A DNA stretch of 39,810 nucleotides, from contig CAIMZS010000251.1 of NCBI GenBank assembly GCA_903846015.1, positions 1-39,810 on the forward strand. The letters are read 5' to 3'. Position numbers and translations under genes: made by a program. The DNA comes from an uncultured Anaerolineae bacterium (GTDB lineage Bacteria > Chloroflexota > Anaerolineae > Anaerolineales > Villigracilaceae). Each line of letters begins with the position of its first letter. Position 1 is the stretch's first letter. Below, one piece after another: positions 15,757 to 24,531 of this stretch. The notes beneath the pieces were generated by a model. It was not told where the DNA came from. It did no database searches and saw only the letters and a program-made list of their open reading frames with translations.

Positions 15757-16614
15757 TTATTCCGGGAACAAGGGCTCCAACTGCTTGCCCTGCAGTATCA
15801 ATTTTTCACATTCCAAAGGCGTAAGCGCCGTAAAGTTTTCGCAGGCTTTCAGCACCATTGGCAGAATACGGGTGTCGCCGACCGTGCACAGGCCCGTCAC
15901 ATCGTAGGATAGCGCAAAGTTGACAGCGTTTTGGATCTCATCCATGCCATCAAAGGGTTCATACCAACAGGTGGCGGTTTTTGGTTTGTCGCCCCACGGG
16001 CCGCGTGTGATTGTCTTGATCACCATCGTGCCGACATCCTTGCTGCGGCATGTCGCGATCAATTCCTCAGTGTTTTTTCGATACACCGGAATGGACATCT
16101 GAGCGTAGTTGAGCGGGAAGAGGATCGAATCGAAGTCGAAACGTCTGAGGGCCTCGAGATAAATGGCTGGCGCGTTGATGCCATGACCTGTGATCCCGAT
16201 GAAGTTTGTCAGTCCCTCGTCGCGAGCCTGCACGACTGCCTCGAGCGCCCCGCCGCGCATGGTCACCTGGTCCAATTCTTCCATGCTGGTCACGGCGTGC
16301 AGCTGGTAAAGGTCAAACGATTTGGTTTGCAATCGTTTGAGCGAGGCCTGCATTTCATTCCAGGCGCCCTCCCGGCTGCGCTCCGTGGTTTTGCAGCCCA
16401 AAAAGAACCGCTTGCGCTCGTTCAGCATCCACGGGCCAATCCGTTCTTCGGCCTGTCCATAGGAAGGCGCTACATCAATGTGGTTGATCCCGGCAGCGAT
16501 GACCTGTTCCATCACCTGATCGGCTTCCGGCTGTGAAATCTCTCCAAAAGCCGCCCCGCCAAAGATGGCGACCGTGCTGAAATGTTGTGTGCGCCCAAAC
16601 CGTCGTTTTTCCAT
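15757..16614 (-). CDS. Aldo/keto reductase
   Basis: The 285-residue TIM-barrel oxidoreductase keeps the catalytic tetrad: Asp47 and Tyr52 (HIDVAPSYG), Lys75 (LGCKTTE) and His106 (LYQLHAV). The family reduces carbonyls with NAD(P)H, and the substrate cannot be read from sequence. The C-terminus carries the usual TVGDTRI cofactor segment in modified form (LCTVGDTRILPMVLKA). Its ATG directly follows the pgm stop (TAA-ATG), so it is co-transcribed and translationally coupled to pgm. A 'predicted oxidoreductase of the AKR superfamily' with general detoxification roles is the likely class. Confidence 0.9.
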   Translation of the reverse strand: MEKRRFGRTQHFSTVAIFGGAAFGEISQPEADQVMEQVIAAGINHIDVAPSYGQAEERIGPWMLNERKRFFLGCKTTERSREGAWNEMQASLKRLQTKSFDLYQLHAVTSMEELDQVTMRGGALEAVVQARDEGLTNFIGITGHGINAPAIYLEALRRFDFDSILFPLNYAQMSIPVYRKNTEELIATCRSKDVGTMVIKTITRGPWGDKPKTATCWYEPFDGMDEIQNAVNFALSYDVTGLCTVGDTRILPMVLKACENFTALTPLECEKLILQGKQLEPLFPE

Positions 16615-18273
16615 TTATGCTCCTGCGGCTTTAAAGGCCGCGCTGACAATGCCCTGGGCTTCATCGATGACGCGGTTGAGATGGGCATCGTCGATAAAGC
16701 TCTCAGCATAGATTTTGTAGATTTCCTCGGTGCCGGAAGGGCGCGCCGCGAACCAACCATTCTCGGTGACGACCTTCAACCCGCCGATGGAAGCGTTATT
16801 GCCGGGGGCCCTGGTCAGCCGGGCAGTGATGGTTTCTCCGGCCAGGGTTTCTGCAACAACATCTTCCGGCGATAAATTTTTGAGCACATTTTTCTGGGCT
16901 GAGTTTGCAACAGCGTCAATTCGTTTGTAACACGGGCTGCCGAAGCGTTCCTCCAGGGCCTTGTAGTGCAGACCGGGATCCTTGCTGGTCACCGCGGTAA
17001 TTTCGGCCGCCAGCAGGTTAAGCAGGATGCCGTCTTTATCGGTTGTCCAGACCGTTCCGTCCTTGCGCAGGAAGGAAGCCCCGGCGCTTTCCTCGCCGCC
17101 AAACCCAAACGAGCCGTCCACCAGACCATCCACGAACCATTTAAAGCCCACCGGCACCTCGGCCAATTCGCGCCCGAGCGCTTTCGCTACTCGGTCGATC
17201 ATTGAGCTGGATACCAATGTTTTCCCCACCCTGGCATCCTTGCGCCAGCCGCTGCGCTGCTGGAATAGATACGAGATGGCAACTGCCATGTAATGATTGG
17301 GGTTCATCAGCCCGGCAGTTGGCGTGATAATACCGTGCCGGTCAGCATCAGGGTCGTTACCGAATGCGATCTCAAAATCATTTTTCAGGCGGATGAGTCC
17401 CGCCATCGCATACGGGGAAGAGCAGTCCATACGGATCTTGCCATCATGGTCCACACACATAAAGCTGAAGGTCGGGTCAATCGCGCGGTTGACAACCGTG
17501 ATGTTCAATTTGTGCATCTCGGCAATGATATCCCAATAGCCGACCGATGCGCCTCCCATCGGGTCTACGCCAATGCACATCCCGGATGCGGCCAGTTTAT
17601 CCATTTCGATGACATTGGTCAGATCCCGCACATACGGGCTGGCGAAATCATACAACTGGGTGGTTTCGCGCTGCAGGGCCTGTTTGAGCGGGATGCGTTT
17701 GACTGCTTTTAATCCATCCCGCAAAATCTGATTGGCACGCGCCTGGATTCCATTGGTGATCTCCGGCCCGGCGGGACCGCCGTTGGGCGGGTTGTACTTG
17801 AAACCACCGTCCGTTGGCGGGTTGTGTGAAGGAGTGATCACCACGCCATCTGCCAAACCGGTTGTGCGCCCGCGGTTGTAACTCAGGATGGCATGTGAAA
17901 TCACGGGCGTAGGCGTGTATATCTGTCCGGATGGAATGCGGATCTGCAGACTGTTGGCGGCAAACACCTCGATGGCAGTCGCTTCGGCGGGCTCGCTGAG
18001 CGCGTGGGTGTCTTTGCCGATAAACATCGGGCCGCTGATGCCCTCTTTTTGGCGGTATTCGCACAGCGCCTGGCAGACTGCCAGGATGTGATCCTCGTTA
18101 AAACTGGCTGCTGCGGGCGTTGATGTGCCGCGATGTCCGGATGTGCCAAAAGAAATCTGCTGGGCAATGTCTGCGGCGTCGGGATGTTCGGTATAGTATG
18201 CTGAGACTAGTTTGGGGATATTGGTGAACAATTCGCGCGGAGCGGGCTGTCCTGCCAGTGGATGTGTGGACAT
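16615..18273 (-). CDS. pgm: Phosphoglucomutase (alpha-D-glucose phosphate-specific)
   Basis: The 552-residue enzyme interconverts glucose-1-phosphate and glucose-6-phosphate, linking glucan and sugar-nucleotide metabolism with glycolysis. It has the early FGTSGHRG motif (42-49), the phosphoserine loop TPSHNP (Ser149), the Mg-binding DPDADRHG (307-314), a sugar-binding GEESAG and a C-terminal [16 protein letters not shown] phosphate-binding loop. Length matches the E. coli Pgm type. GGAGG lies 4 nt before the ATG. It leads an operon with the aldo/keto reductase. Confidence 0.96.
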   Translation of the reverse strand: MSTHPLAGQPAPRELFTNIPKLVSAYYTEHPDAADIAQQISFGTSGHRGTSTPAAASFNEDHILAVCQALCEYRQKEGISGPMFIGKDTHALSEPAEATAIEVFAANSLQIRIPSGQIYTPTPVISHAILSYNRGRTTGLADGVVITPSHNPPTDGGFKYNPPNGGPAGPEITNGIQARANQILRDGLKAVKRIPLKQALQRETTQLYDFASPYVRDLTNVIEMDKLAASGMCIGVDPMGGASVGYWDIIAEMHKLNITVVNRAIDPTFSFMCVDHDGKIRMDCSSPYAMAGLIRLKNDFEIAFGNDPDADRHGIITPTAGLMNPNHYMAVAISYLFQQRSGWRKDARVGKTLVSSSMIDRVAKALGRELAEVPVGFKWFVDGLVDGSFGFGGEESAGASFLRKDGTVWTTDKDGILLNLLAAEITAVTSKDPGLHYKALEERFGSPCYKRIDAVANSAQKNVLKNLSPEDVVAETLAGETITARLTRAPGNNASIGGLKVVTENGWFAARPSGTEEIYKIYAESFIDDAHLNRVIDEAQGIVSAAFKAAGA

Positions 18274-18301
18274 GGTGCCTCCAGGGTAGCGTGTATTTGG
18301 G

Positions 18302-18329
18302 ATTAAATCTGGAAAACTTTCTCGTGCAA
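18302..18329 (-). promoter_or_regulatory. pgm: Candidate pgm promoter
   Basis: On the minus strand TTGCAC (18324-18329) is followed after 16 bp by TTTAAT (18302-18307), leaving a 28-nt leader that contains the GGAGG site. Confidence 0.5.
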
Positions 18330-18764
18330 ATCAAACCGGGAGTTCAATTGGGATGAGATCAAAAGAGGTATACCATTTTCTCAATAGGGGAAAATCCGGG
18401 TTCTCTGGTAATTTCCGTGATAAAACTTTTTGAAACGCCTCATGCTGGATACCGGGACGGTAGACCGATCTTTTTTGTAAGGGAAGTGCAAATGGTTCAT
18501 CGGCACTTTCGGTGCTATTCGGAACCCCGTAGCATTCGGGCTGGCGTTGGTTTTTGCGTGGCCGATGATTCTTTGGCAAACGAAAGCTTTGCAGCTTTCA
18601 AAGTGCAATGCCTGGAAATATTCCTAATTGTAGCTGTTTTCCCTGATATTGTGATGTATATTTTCGCTGATTTACACTATAATTTTAATTACCGGAGCGC
18701 ATAATCCTGTCCGCTGCGCTTATTTTTCTCGCTTACCCAACCAGACCACCACGGAAGGTAGTGT
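18330..18764. other. Divergent gap before the FBPase gene, with a TATAAT box at 18678-18683
   Basis: No gene is convincing here: short frames on both strands lack a ribosome binding site and any recognisable motif. TATAAT at 18678-18683 probably serves the FBPase gene, leaving a leader of about 75 nt; the -35 is unclear. A small hairpin, GCAC-tttc-GGTGC-like, occurs near 18500. Confidence 0.4.
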
Positions 18765-19754
18765 ATGAGCAGTCCTCTGATCACCATCGAACGCTTCCTG
18801 TTAAGCCAGCAGCCTGAATATGCCAAGGGCGACCTGACCACCTTGTTCTATGATATTGCCCTGGCAGCCAAGATGATTGCTACGCAAACACGCCGGGCTG
18901 CGCTGCTGGATGTGCTCGGTTACGAAGGCACCACCAACATACAGGGCGAGCGCCAGCGCAAGCTGGATGTGTATGCCGATGACATCATGTTCAAGTTAAA
19001 TGATCACACCGGCCGCCTGTGCGCCATGGTCTCGGAAGAGCGTGATGATTGGATCCGCATCCCGGAGAATTATTCCAAAGGCCATTATGTGATGGTGTAT
19101 GACCCGTTGGATGGCTCCAGCAACATCGATACCAACGTGACGATCGGAACAATCTTCGGGATCTTCAGGGTGCTGGATGATGGCAACCGCGGCCGCTTGG
19201 AAGACTGCCTGCGCTGTGGGCGGGATCTCGTCGCTGCCGGGTATATCATTTATGGCACAAGCACCATGTTTGTGTACAGCGCCGGCGCGGGTGTGCACGG
19301 TTTTACCCTGGATCCCGAGATTGGAGAATTTTTGCTGACGCATGAGAACATGCGCTTCCCTGAAAACCCCGCCTATTACAGCCTTAACTTTGGCTCGTAC
19401 CGTTCCTGGGAGCCAGAAGTGCAGCAGTATGGCGATTGGCTGCAAACCATCACTGAACCGCGGCTTTCACAGCGTTACATCGGCTCCCTGGTGGCGGATT
19501 TCCATCGCAACTTGTTGTATGGTGGGGTTTACGGCTACCCGGGGGAGGTTAACCTGCCAAATGGCAAAATCCGCCTGTTGTATGAAGCCGGTCCACTGGC
19601 TTTCCTGGCGGAACATGCTGGCGGTTACGGCTCCAACGGTAAGATGTCTCTGTTGGATATCAAGCCGGACGGCCTGCACCAGCGTACCCAGGTCTTCATT
19701 GGAAATCGTTCCCTGGTCGAAAAGGCTGAAGAATTTATTCGCAAACAGGATTAG
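18765..19754 (+). CDS. fbp: Fructose-1,6-bisphosphatase class I
   Basis: The 329-residue enzyme hydrolyses fructose-1,6-bisphosphate to fructose-6-phosphate, the committed gluconeogenic step. The metal-site motifs are intact: VSEERD (89-94) and [12 protein letters not shown] (111-122). The substrate-binding [22 protein letters not shown] and the C-terminal AEHAGG-type segment follow. GAAGG lies 6 nt before the ATG. It is a single gene with its own promoter and a strong terminator, opposite to pgm. Confidence 0.96.
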   Translation: MSSPLITIERFLLSQQPEYAKGDLTTLFYDIALAAKMIATQTRRAALLDVLGYEGTTNIQGERQRKLDVYADDIMFKLNDHTGRLCAMVSEERDDWIRIPENYSKGHYVMVYDPLDGSSNIDTNVTIGTIFGIFRVLDDGNRGRLEDCLRCGRDLVAAGYIIYGTSTMFVYSAGAGVHGFTLDPEIGEFLLTHENMRFPENPAYYSLNFGSYRSWEPEVQQYGDWLQTITEPRLSQRYIGSLVADFHRNLLYGGVYGYPGEVNLPNGKIRLLYEAGPLAFLAEHAGGYGSNGKMSLLDIKPDGLHQRTQVFIGNRSLVEKAEEFIRKQD

Positions 19755-19757
19755 GAG

Positions 19758-19788
19758 AACTTCGGAAGTCTTTGAGACTTCCGAAGTT
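19758..19788 (+). terminator. Terminator after fbp
   Basis: AACTTCGGAAGTC (19758-19770) pairs with GACTTCCGAAGTT (19776-19788), a 13-bp perfect stem with loop TTTGA and a T-rich tail. It also faces the end of the convergent radical SAM gene. Confidence 0.92.
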
Positions 19789-19789
19789 T

Positions 19790-20947
19790 TTACAATAAAA
19801 CCGGTTGGTAGCTGCTGCGATGCCCATCCAGCAAGACAAATGGGGCTGCGCGATCTGCCACGATGCCCAACTTTCTCAATGTGGAAATATCGCGCAGTTT
19901 GCCAACACGGCGAGCCTGCAGGATGGCGTCTGCGCCTTTCGGTCCGATGCCGGGAATGCGCAGCAGCTCGCGTCTTTCGGCCTTGTTGACTTCCAACGGT
20001 TTCTCGGCCAGGTTGATTTGGGCCCAGGCCAGCTTTGGGTCGGACGGCAGCGGCAGGTTGCCCGTGCCGCTGAAGGGTAGTTCCTCCAGGTCGAAGCCGT
20101 AATCGCGCAGCAGGAAGGAGGCCTGGTACAGGCGATGTTCACGCAGTGGGTCAACCGCAGCTTTGTTTTCTAGCGGCGTATTGGGGATGGGGTGAAACGC
20201 TGAAAAGTAGGCGCGCTGCAGGTTGACATTCTTATTCAGCCAGGCGGTTGTCGTCAATAATTCCAGGTCACTCTCATCGGAACCTCCCGCTACGAACTGG
20301 GTCACGCTGGAAGGCCAGCGCCCATTCCATGACTTGTTCGGCGGGCTGCTGCGCCGGATCTCATCGATCCAACGCAAAGGCCGCAGCAGCTCCTCCAGGA
20401 ATATTTTATGCGGCGCCAGGCGCGCCAATCTCTCCGTATTGGGAGCCTCGAGATTTACCGAGACTCGGTTGGCAAGCTGCATGGCGCGTTCCACCTGGGC
20501 CTTCTCGGCCCCCGGCATGATCTTGAGATGGATGTAACCGCGGAAACCGAGTTTGGAGCGCAGAATATCGGCTGTGTCGAGCAGTTGATCCTGTGTCCTG
20601 ACCCCTCCGCCAGCCACGCCGCTGCTCAAAAACAGACCCTGCGCGGCATTGGATCGCGCCAGCGAAACAAACAGGTTGGCGAACTCCTCGGGTTTGAAGG
20701 TGGCCCTGCGGAAATCGCGCCCGGCGCGGAAGGGGCAGTAGAAACAATCACGCTCGCAGGCAGAGGTAAGCAGTGTTTTCAGCAGCAGGATCTGCTTCCC
20801 GCCCGGCATTTGCGCCGGATGGATGAAATGATCATCCGGATTCACCGGCTTTAAGACCCCTCGCCCAATCCCTGTCGAACAATGTTCCTCCGCCGGTTCA
20901 AGACTCATCTGGTCGGATAAAATCTTCAGCCGCGCGATTGGTTCCAT
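19790..20947 (-). CDS. Putative DNA modification/repair radical SAM protein (TIGR03916-like)
   Basis: The 385-residue protein has an early radical SAM cluster motif C64-x3-C68-x2-C71 (SACERDCFYCPF), then RDFRRATFKPEEFA and LFLSSGVAGGG. It ends in a helix-hairpin-helix DNA-binding motif (LLRIPGIGPKGADAILQARR). This combination is typical of TIGR03916, found near DNA-repair genes and usually paired with a TIGR03915 (DUF4130) partner; the partner is not in this window. The substrate is unknown. I choose ATG at 20947 over an upstream TTG at 20965, because the latter would overlap the -10 box. Confidence 0.88.
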   Translation of the reverse strand: MEPIARLKILSDQMSLEPAEEHCSTGIGRGVLKPVNPDDHFIHPAQMPGGKQILLLKTLLTSACERDCFYCPFRAGRDFRRATFKPEEFANLFVSLARSNAAQGLFLSSGVAGGGVRTQDQLLDTADILRSKLGFRGYIHLKIMPGAEKAQVERAMQLANRVSVNLEAPNTERLARLAPHKIFLEELLRPLRWIDEIRRSSPPNKSWNGRWPSSVTQFVAGGSDESDLELLTTTAWLNKNVNLQRAYFSAFHPIPNTPLENKAAVDPLREHRLYQASFLLRDYGFDLEELPFSGTGNLPLPSDPKLAWAQINLAEKPLEVNKAERRELLRIPGIGPKGADAILQARRVGKLRDISTLRKLGIVADRAAPFVLLDGHRSSYQPVLL

Positions 20948-20953
20948 GTCTTG

Positions 20954-20981
20954 ATTATAGAACAAATATTCTGCAAGTCAA
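20954..20981 (-). promoter_or_regulatory. Strong promoter giving an apparently leaderless mRNA
   Basis: On the minus strand TTGACT (20976-20981) is followed after 16 bp by a perfect TATAAT (20954-20959). The ATG begins 6 nt later (20947), where transcription should begin. There is no space for a ribosome binding site. Confidence 0.7.
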
Positions 20982-21080
20982 GAGGCTATTGATTTCTGGA
21001 CCGGTGGAAATTTGTTCACGCATAAGAGCACGAAGGGACAAATTCAACGAGTATTATTTTTGGTTTTTTGGCAATGCGGT

Positions 21081-21110
21081 CACATTGGGTAACACTGGGT
21101 AACATTGGGT
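21081..21110. repeat. Three-copy 10-bp tandem repeat
   Basis: Consecutive 10-mers CACATTGGGT, AACACTGGGT and AACATTGGGT share the TGGGT end and differ at one or two bases. A diverged fourth unit (CGCATTCCAG) follows. Confidence 0.7.
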
Positions 21111-21345
21111 CGCATTCCAGAGGGTAAACCTTCGCTGTTGAAGGTTGTCTGAACTGTGATTTGAAGGGTTGCAAGACTACTCTGATTACCTGAAGCGCAT
21201 AGCCCGTCTGTGACTATAATGATGATGCCGATGGACCCTCCTTGTTTTTAAGGGGCGAAGTAGTCCTGGTTCTTGTAGGGCAAAGTGTACTGTAATCTAT
21301 TGGTTTTGGAAAGACTGACGATCATCAGCAATGTTTTTTAGCATT

Positions 21346-21381
21346 CAATAGCAGGGCGCAGCGCGTTGCGCCCTGCTATTG
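21346..21381. repeat. Perfect 15-bp inverted repeat (hairpin)
   Basis: CAATAGCAGGGCGCA (21346-21360) and its exact complement TGCGCCCTGCTATTG (21367-21381) surround GCGCGT. No T-run follows on either strand, so it is not a standard terminator. It could be a transcript-end hairpin, a REP-like element or a MITE end. Confidence 0.8.
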
Positions 21382-21483
21382 AGATAGATCATTTTCCGAA
21401 AAGTTGCACCGCACCCTTGGCTTAGAACTATCGTTAAGCTGGCAGCCTGTAAACGGTAAGACCAACCTCTCGCGCACGCCCTT

Positions 21484-22317
21484 TCACCTACTCAGCCAGC
21501 GCCTGCCGTGGTAAACAAAAATAGAAATCCCAAACATCAGCACACTCACCAGAAGCAGCAGCGCAGGTTGAAACAATGCCCCTGAGATCAGGCCAACTAC
21601 TAAAAAGTAACCGTGCGAGATCAGGGCTACTTGCCCGGCCAGCGGGTGAGCGCTATGCAGCAGGCGTGGTCGCAAGAACAGGACTATGCCCAGGGCTGCC
21701 AGGAGCGTCACGGCAATGCTGATTTCGTAAAAGGCGCGTGGTATCCAAAAGGCGATCAGCGCATTGGTGAACATGACCCCCAGCAAGCCAATTACCATCG
21801 CTCCCAAAGGCGCCAACCAGGCCCCGACCCAGCCCGAACGCCGCCTGATCAGGCGCAGCCCGGCGGAGAATGAGAAAACCACCCAGAACCAGGCCCAAAA
21901 GTTGGCAAAAGGAACTCCAAAGTACTGCGCTTGCAAGCCCTGTCCCCAATCCCACATGCCCAGCCGGATGGCAACCACATCCATGGCCAGGTCGATGTTC
22001 AGGAGCAGCAGCGCATCCAGGATGGGCCGCGCCCACTCCGGCAAGGAGCTGGCATCGGTATAGGTGCGGACGGCATAGATCATATTGCCCCAGGCCAGGC
22101 CAATCGCGAGCGGCACGTCAAAGACCATCAAGGTGAACTGTCCGTACCGGTAAGCGTGCAGTTGTCGAATGGTGGCCAGCTCCAGCAGGACACCGAATAA
22201 AATTCCAGCCAATAATTGCCAGATCGCTGCGCCGCCTATTCGCCAGGCATGCCGCAGGCACAGTGCAAACATGATGATAACGATGATTTCAAAGCTAAAG
22301 AAAATTGGGTTTGGCAT
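21484..22317 (-). CDS. CruF/DUF422-like carotenoid biosynthesis membrane protein
   Basis: The 277-residue protein has about eight hydrophobic segments and motifs reminiscent of the CruF/DUF422 family: VLLELATIRQLHAYRYGQF, VPLAIGLAWGNMIY, an acidic DLAMDVVAIRLGMWDWG and YFGVPFANFWAWFWVV. CruF hydrates the psi-end of carotenoids such as lycopene; whether this protein does so is not shown, and no other carotenoid gene is nearby. I choose ATG at 22317, with AGGA 5 nt upstream, over a longer frame from 22401. It lies 90 nt downstream of the KimA-like gene on the same strand and is probably co-transcribed. Confidence 0.65.
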   Translation of the reverse strand: MPNPIFFSFEIIVIIMFALCLRHAWRIGGAAIWQLLAGILFGVLLELATIRQLHAYRYGQFTLMVFDVPLAIGLAWGNMIYAVRTYTDASSLPEWARPILDALLLLNIDLAMDVVAIRLGMWDWGQGLQAQYFGVPFANFWAWFWVVFSFSAGLRLIRRRSGWVGAWLAPLGAMVIGLLGVMFTNALIAFWIPRAFYEISIAVTLLAALGIVLFLRPRLLHSAHPLAGQVALISHGYFLVVGLISGALFQPALLLLVSVLMFGISIFVYHGRRWLSR

Positions 22318-22407
22318 GGCTATCCTGATGTGATGATTGGATGGATGTGAGACGGGTGCTCGTATTACAAGCGAACTATAAAGAGCCTGGGCAACCTGCA
22401 ATCGTTG

Positions 22408-24243
22408 TTACTTCCTCAAATGGAACGGGACATCAATGATGGCGCGCGAGACGCCAAGCTTGCGGCGGTCGTACAGCAGCGCCAGGCGCATCAGCGTTGC
22501 GGTCTGGTTGTGGAGCAGGTGATGCCACCAACGCACCGGAACGAACTCCGGCAGCAGTACGCTGGCAAGCTGACCATCGTTGATTTCCAGGTCGTTCTGA
22601 TACAGGTAATCCAGAAATGGGCCGATCAGTGAGCGATATGGTGACGGCACAACCACCAGGGGCACATCCTGTCCCCAGCTAGCCCACTCTTTTTTGAGTT
22701 TTCCGGTCAGTTCAGGGTCGGTTTCCACGTAAACCGCCGTGACCTGCTCTGAGATTGAACGCGCGTATAACAGGGCTTCCAGCGTGCCGCGGTGCATGCC
22801 GGAAATTGGGATGACCAGGCGCGGTTTCGGAAGCGGCCTGGGGGTATGCTCCAGCCCTTGCAGGCTGAGTTCGCGCGAAACTTCTTTATAGTGCGCATGA
22901 ATCAGTTCAAACACCAGCACCAGGCACGGGATCAGGAAGATCACGATCCAAGCGCCGTCCAGAAATTTGCTGAATGCGATCACCAGCAGCGCCAGCAGGG
23001 TGACCAAAGCCCCAGCGCCATTGATAAGCGCCTTGATGCTCCAGTTGGGGCTGCGCAGCTTGAACCAATGCGCAACCATGCCAGCCTGTGACAGGCTGAA
23101 GGCTAGGAAAACACCCACCGCAAACAGCGGAATAAGGGTATGGCTGTCACCATTGAAGCCCACGATCAGGATGCCGGTCAACAGTGCCAGCGCGACGATA
23201 CCGTTCGAGTAAACCAGCCGGTCACCCAGGTGCGCGAACTGGTTGGGCAGGTGGCGATCGAGCGCCAGCACCGAGGCCAGGCGTGGAAAACCGGCGAAAC
23301 TTGAATTGGCAGCCACCGAGAGGATCAGCAGTGTGGCAATCTGTACCAAAACGTACAGGAAGCCGTGACCTAAAATGCGGGCGGAGAGCGCCGAAAGGAT
23401 GGTTTCGTTGGGGGCAGCGATAACGGCCAGGTATTGGGTCAGGCCAATGCTGCCGACAAACAGGCCGCCCATTAAAAAGGCCATCACAATCAGCGTGGTG
23501 CGCGCATTTTTTACCTGCGGCGGCTTGAAGGCGGGCACCCCGTTGCTGATGACTTCGATACCGGTCAGAGCGGTGCAGCCAGAGGCGAAGGTGTGCAGGA
23601 TGATAAACAGTGTGATGGGGGTTTGCGGAAGCGGTGCTGCGCTGGCGAGTTGGCCCGGGCCTTCCCAGACCGCCCGAACCAGACCCGCGATAATCAGCCC
23701 GATATAACAGCTAATGAACAGGTAAACCGGGATAGCCATCAGGCTGCCTGATTCTCGCATGCCACGCAGGTTAGCCAGTGTGATCAGGAGCAGAATGAGC
23801 AGCGCTATGGGTATGCGGTAGCTCCACAGCCCCGGGAAGGCCGAGGCGATGGCGGCGACACCGGCGGTGAGACTGACTGCTGCGGTGAGCACATAGTCAA
23901 TCAATAAGGCTGAGGCTGCCACCAGCCCGGGGGTTTGCCCCAGGTTTTTTCTGGCAACCGTGTAAGACCCGCCCCCGGCCGGGTAAGCCGGGATGGTTTG
24001 AATGTAAGAAAGCGCTACAATGACCATCAGCGCGGTGATTGCCAGCGCAATCGGCCAGGCATACGTCAGCCCGGCGCTGCCCGCCACCACCAGCCCCAGG
24101 TAGATTTCCTGGTTGGCATAGGCGATCGACGAAAGCGCATCCGGCGAGAAGGCGGCCAAAGCGCGGATTTTATTCAGTTTTTCATGGGCCAACTGTCTGG
24201 TAGGGAGCGGCGGTCCGGTGAGAATTTCATGGATATGCTGCAT
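22408..24243 (-). CDS. APC-family permease, KimA-like (potassium or amino acid uptake)
   Basis: The 611-residue protein has twelve-helix APC architecture, from SPDALSSIAYANQEIYLGLV in TM1 through YPAGGGSYTVARKNLGQTPG and a C-terminal cytosolic domain of about 180 residues (from about 430). Length, the DALSS...AYA start and the soluble tail are like KimA (YdaO), a high-affinity K+/H+ symporter controlled by c-di-AMP in Firmicutes. A related amino acid permease cannot be excluded. AGGA lies 7 nt before the ATG. I see no convincing c-di-AMP riboswitch in the 175 nt upstream. Confidence 0.8.
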   Translation of the reverse strand: MQHIHEILTGPPLPTRQLAHEKLNKIRALAAFSPDALSSIAYANQEIYLGLVVAGSAGLTYAWPIALAITALMVIVALSYIQTIPAYPAGGGSYTVARKNLGQTPGLVAASALLIDYVLTAAVSLTAGVAAIASAFPGLWSYRIPIALLILLLITLANLRGMRESGSLMAIPVYLFISCYIGLIIAGLVRAVWEGPGQLASAAPLPQTPITLFIILHTFASGCTALTGIEVISNGVPAFKPPQVKNARTTLIVMAFLMGGLFVGSIGLTQYLAVIAAPNETILSALSARILGHGFLYVLVQIATLLILSVAANSSFAGFPRLASVLALDRHLPNQFAHLGDRLVYSNGIVALALLTGILIVGFNGDSHTLIPLFAVGVFLAFSLSQAGMVAHWFKLRSPNWSIKALINGAGALVTLLALLVIAFSKFLDGAWIVIFLIPCLVLVFELIHAHYKEVSRELSLQGLEHTPRPLPKPRLVIPISGMHRGTLEALLYARSISEQVTAVYVETDPELTGKLKKEWASWGQDVPLVVVPSPYRSLIGPFLDYLYQNDLEINDGQLASVLLPEFVPVRWWHHLLHNQTATLMRLALLYDRRKLGVSRAIIDVPFHLRK

Positions 24244-24531
24244 ATATCAATCCTACACCCATTTTATCATTCGCCCTGTGCGGGAACCGGGACTATCGCC
24301 TCGTGCCAGTCTTTCAATTAGATTAGAAGTGTTGTTTGTCATCAAAAGCAAGGAACTATGGCAGTTGTAATCTGAAATATCCTTCGTTATGATAAAAGAA
24401 TTAACCTGCGCTTATTCTTGTACAGGTTAGTCGCGACGAGCCAACCCTGGTTCGGGGTCGGGAGCCACTCTGTGAAGACCCTGCGTCCGTATTTCCCATC
24501 CGCCACGAGAGAGAGAAAAGGAGCACCACTT

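Larger units (their letters stand above)
20982..21483. other. Gene-free stretch with short repeats and hairpins
   Basis: No open frame here is convincing on either strand. It holds three 10-bp tandem units (21081-21110), a 7-bp hairpin AACCTTC/GAAGGTT (21127-21146), a TATAAT box on the plus strand (21215-21220) and a large perfect hairpin at 21346-21381. A small RNA transcribed from the TATAAT towards the hairpin would be about 150 nt; this is speculative. Confidence 0.4.

Noticed and set aside
18331-18704. Frames on both strands between pgm and fbp (for example 18417-18704 plus and 18331-18579 minus)
   Set aside because: No ribosome binding site, no recognisable motif and overlap with the promoter region.
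21081-21110. CRISPR-like repeats
   Set aside because: Units are contiguous 10-mers without spacers; no cas genes are in the window.
24244-24420. Possible c-di-AMP (ydaO-type) riboswitch before the KimA-like gene
   Set aside because: The 5' region is short and lacks recognisable riboswitch core elements; I could not support it by eye.
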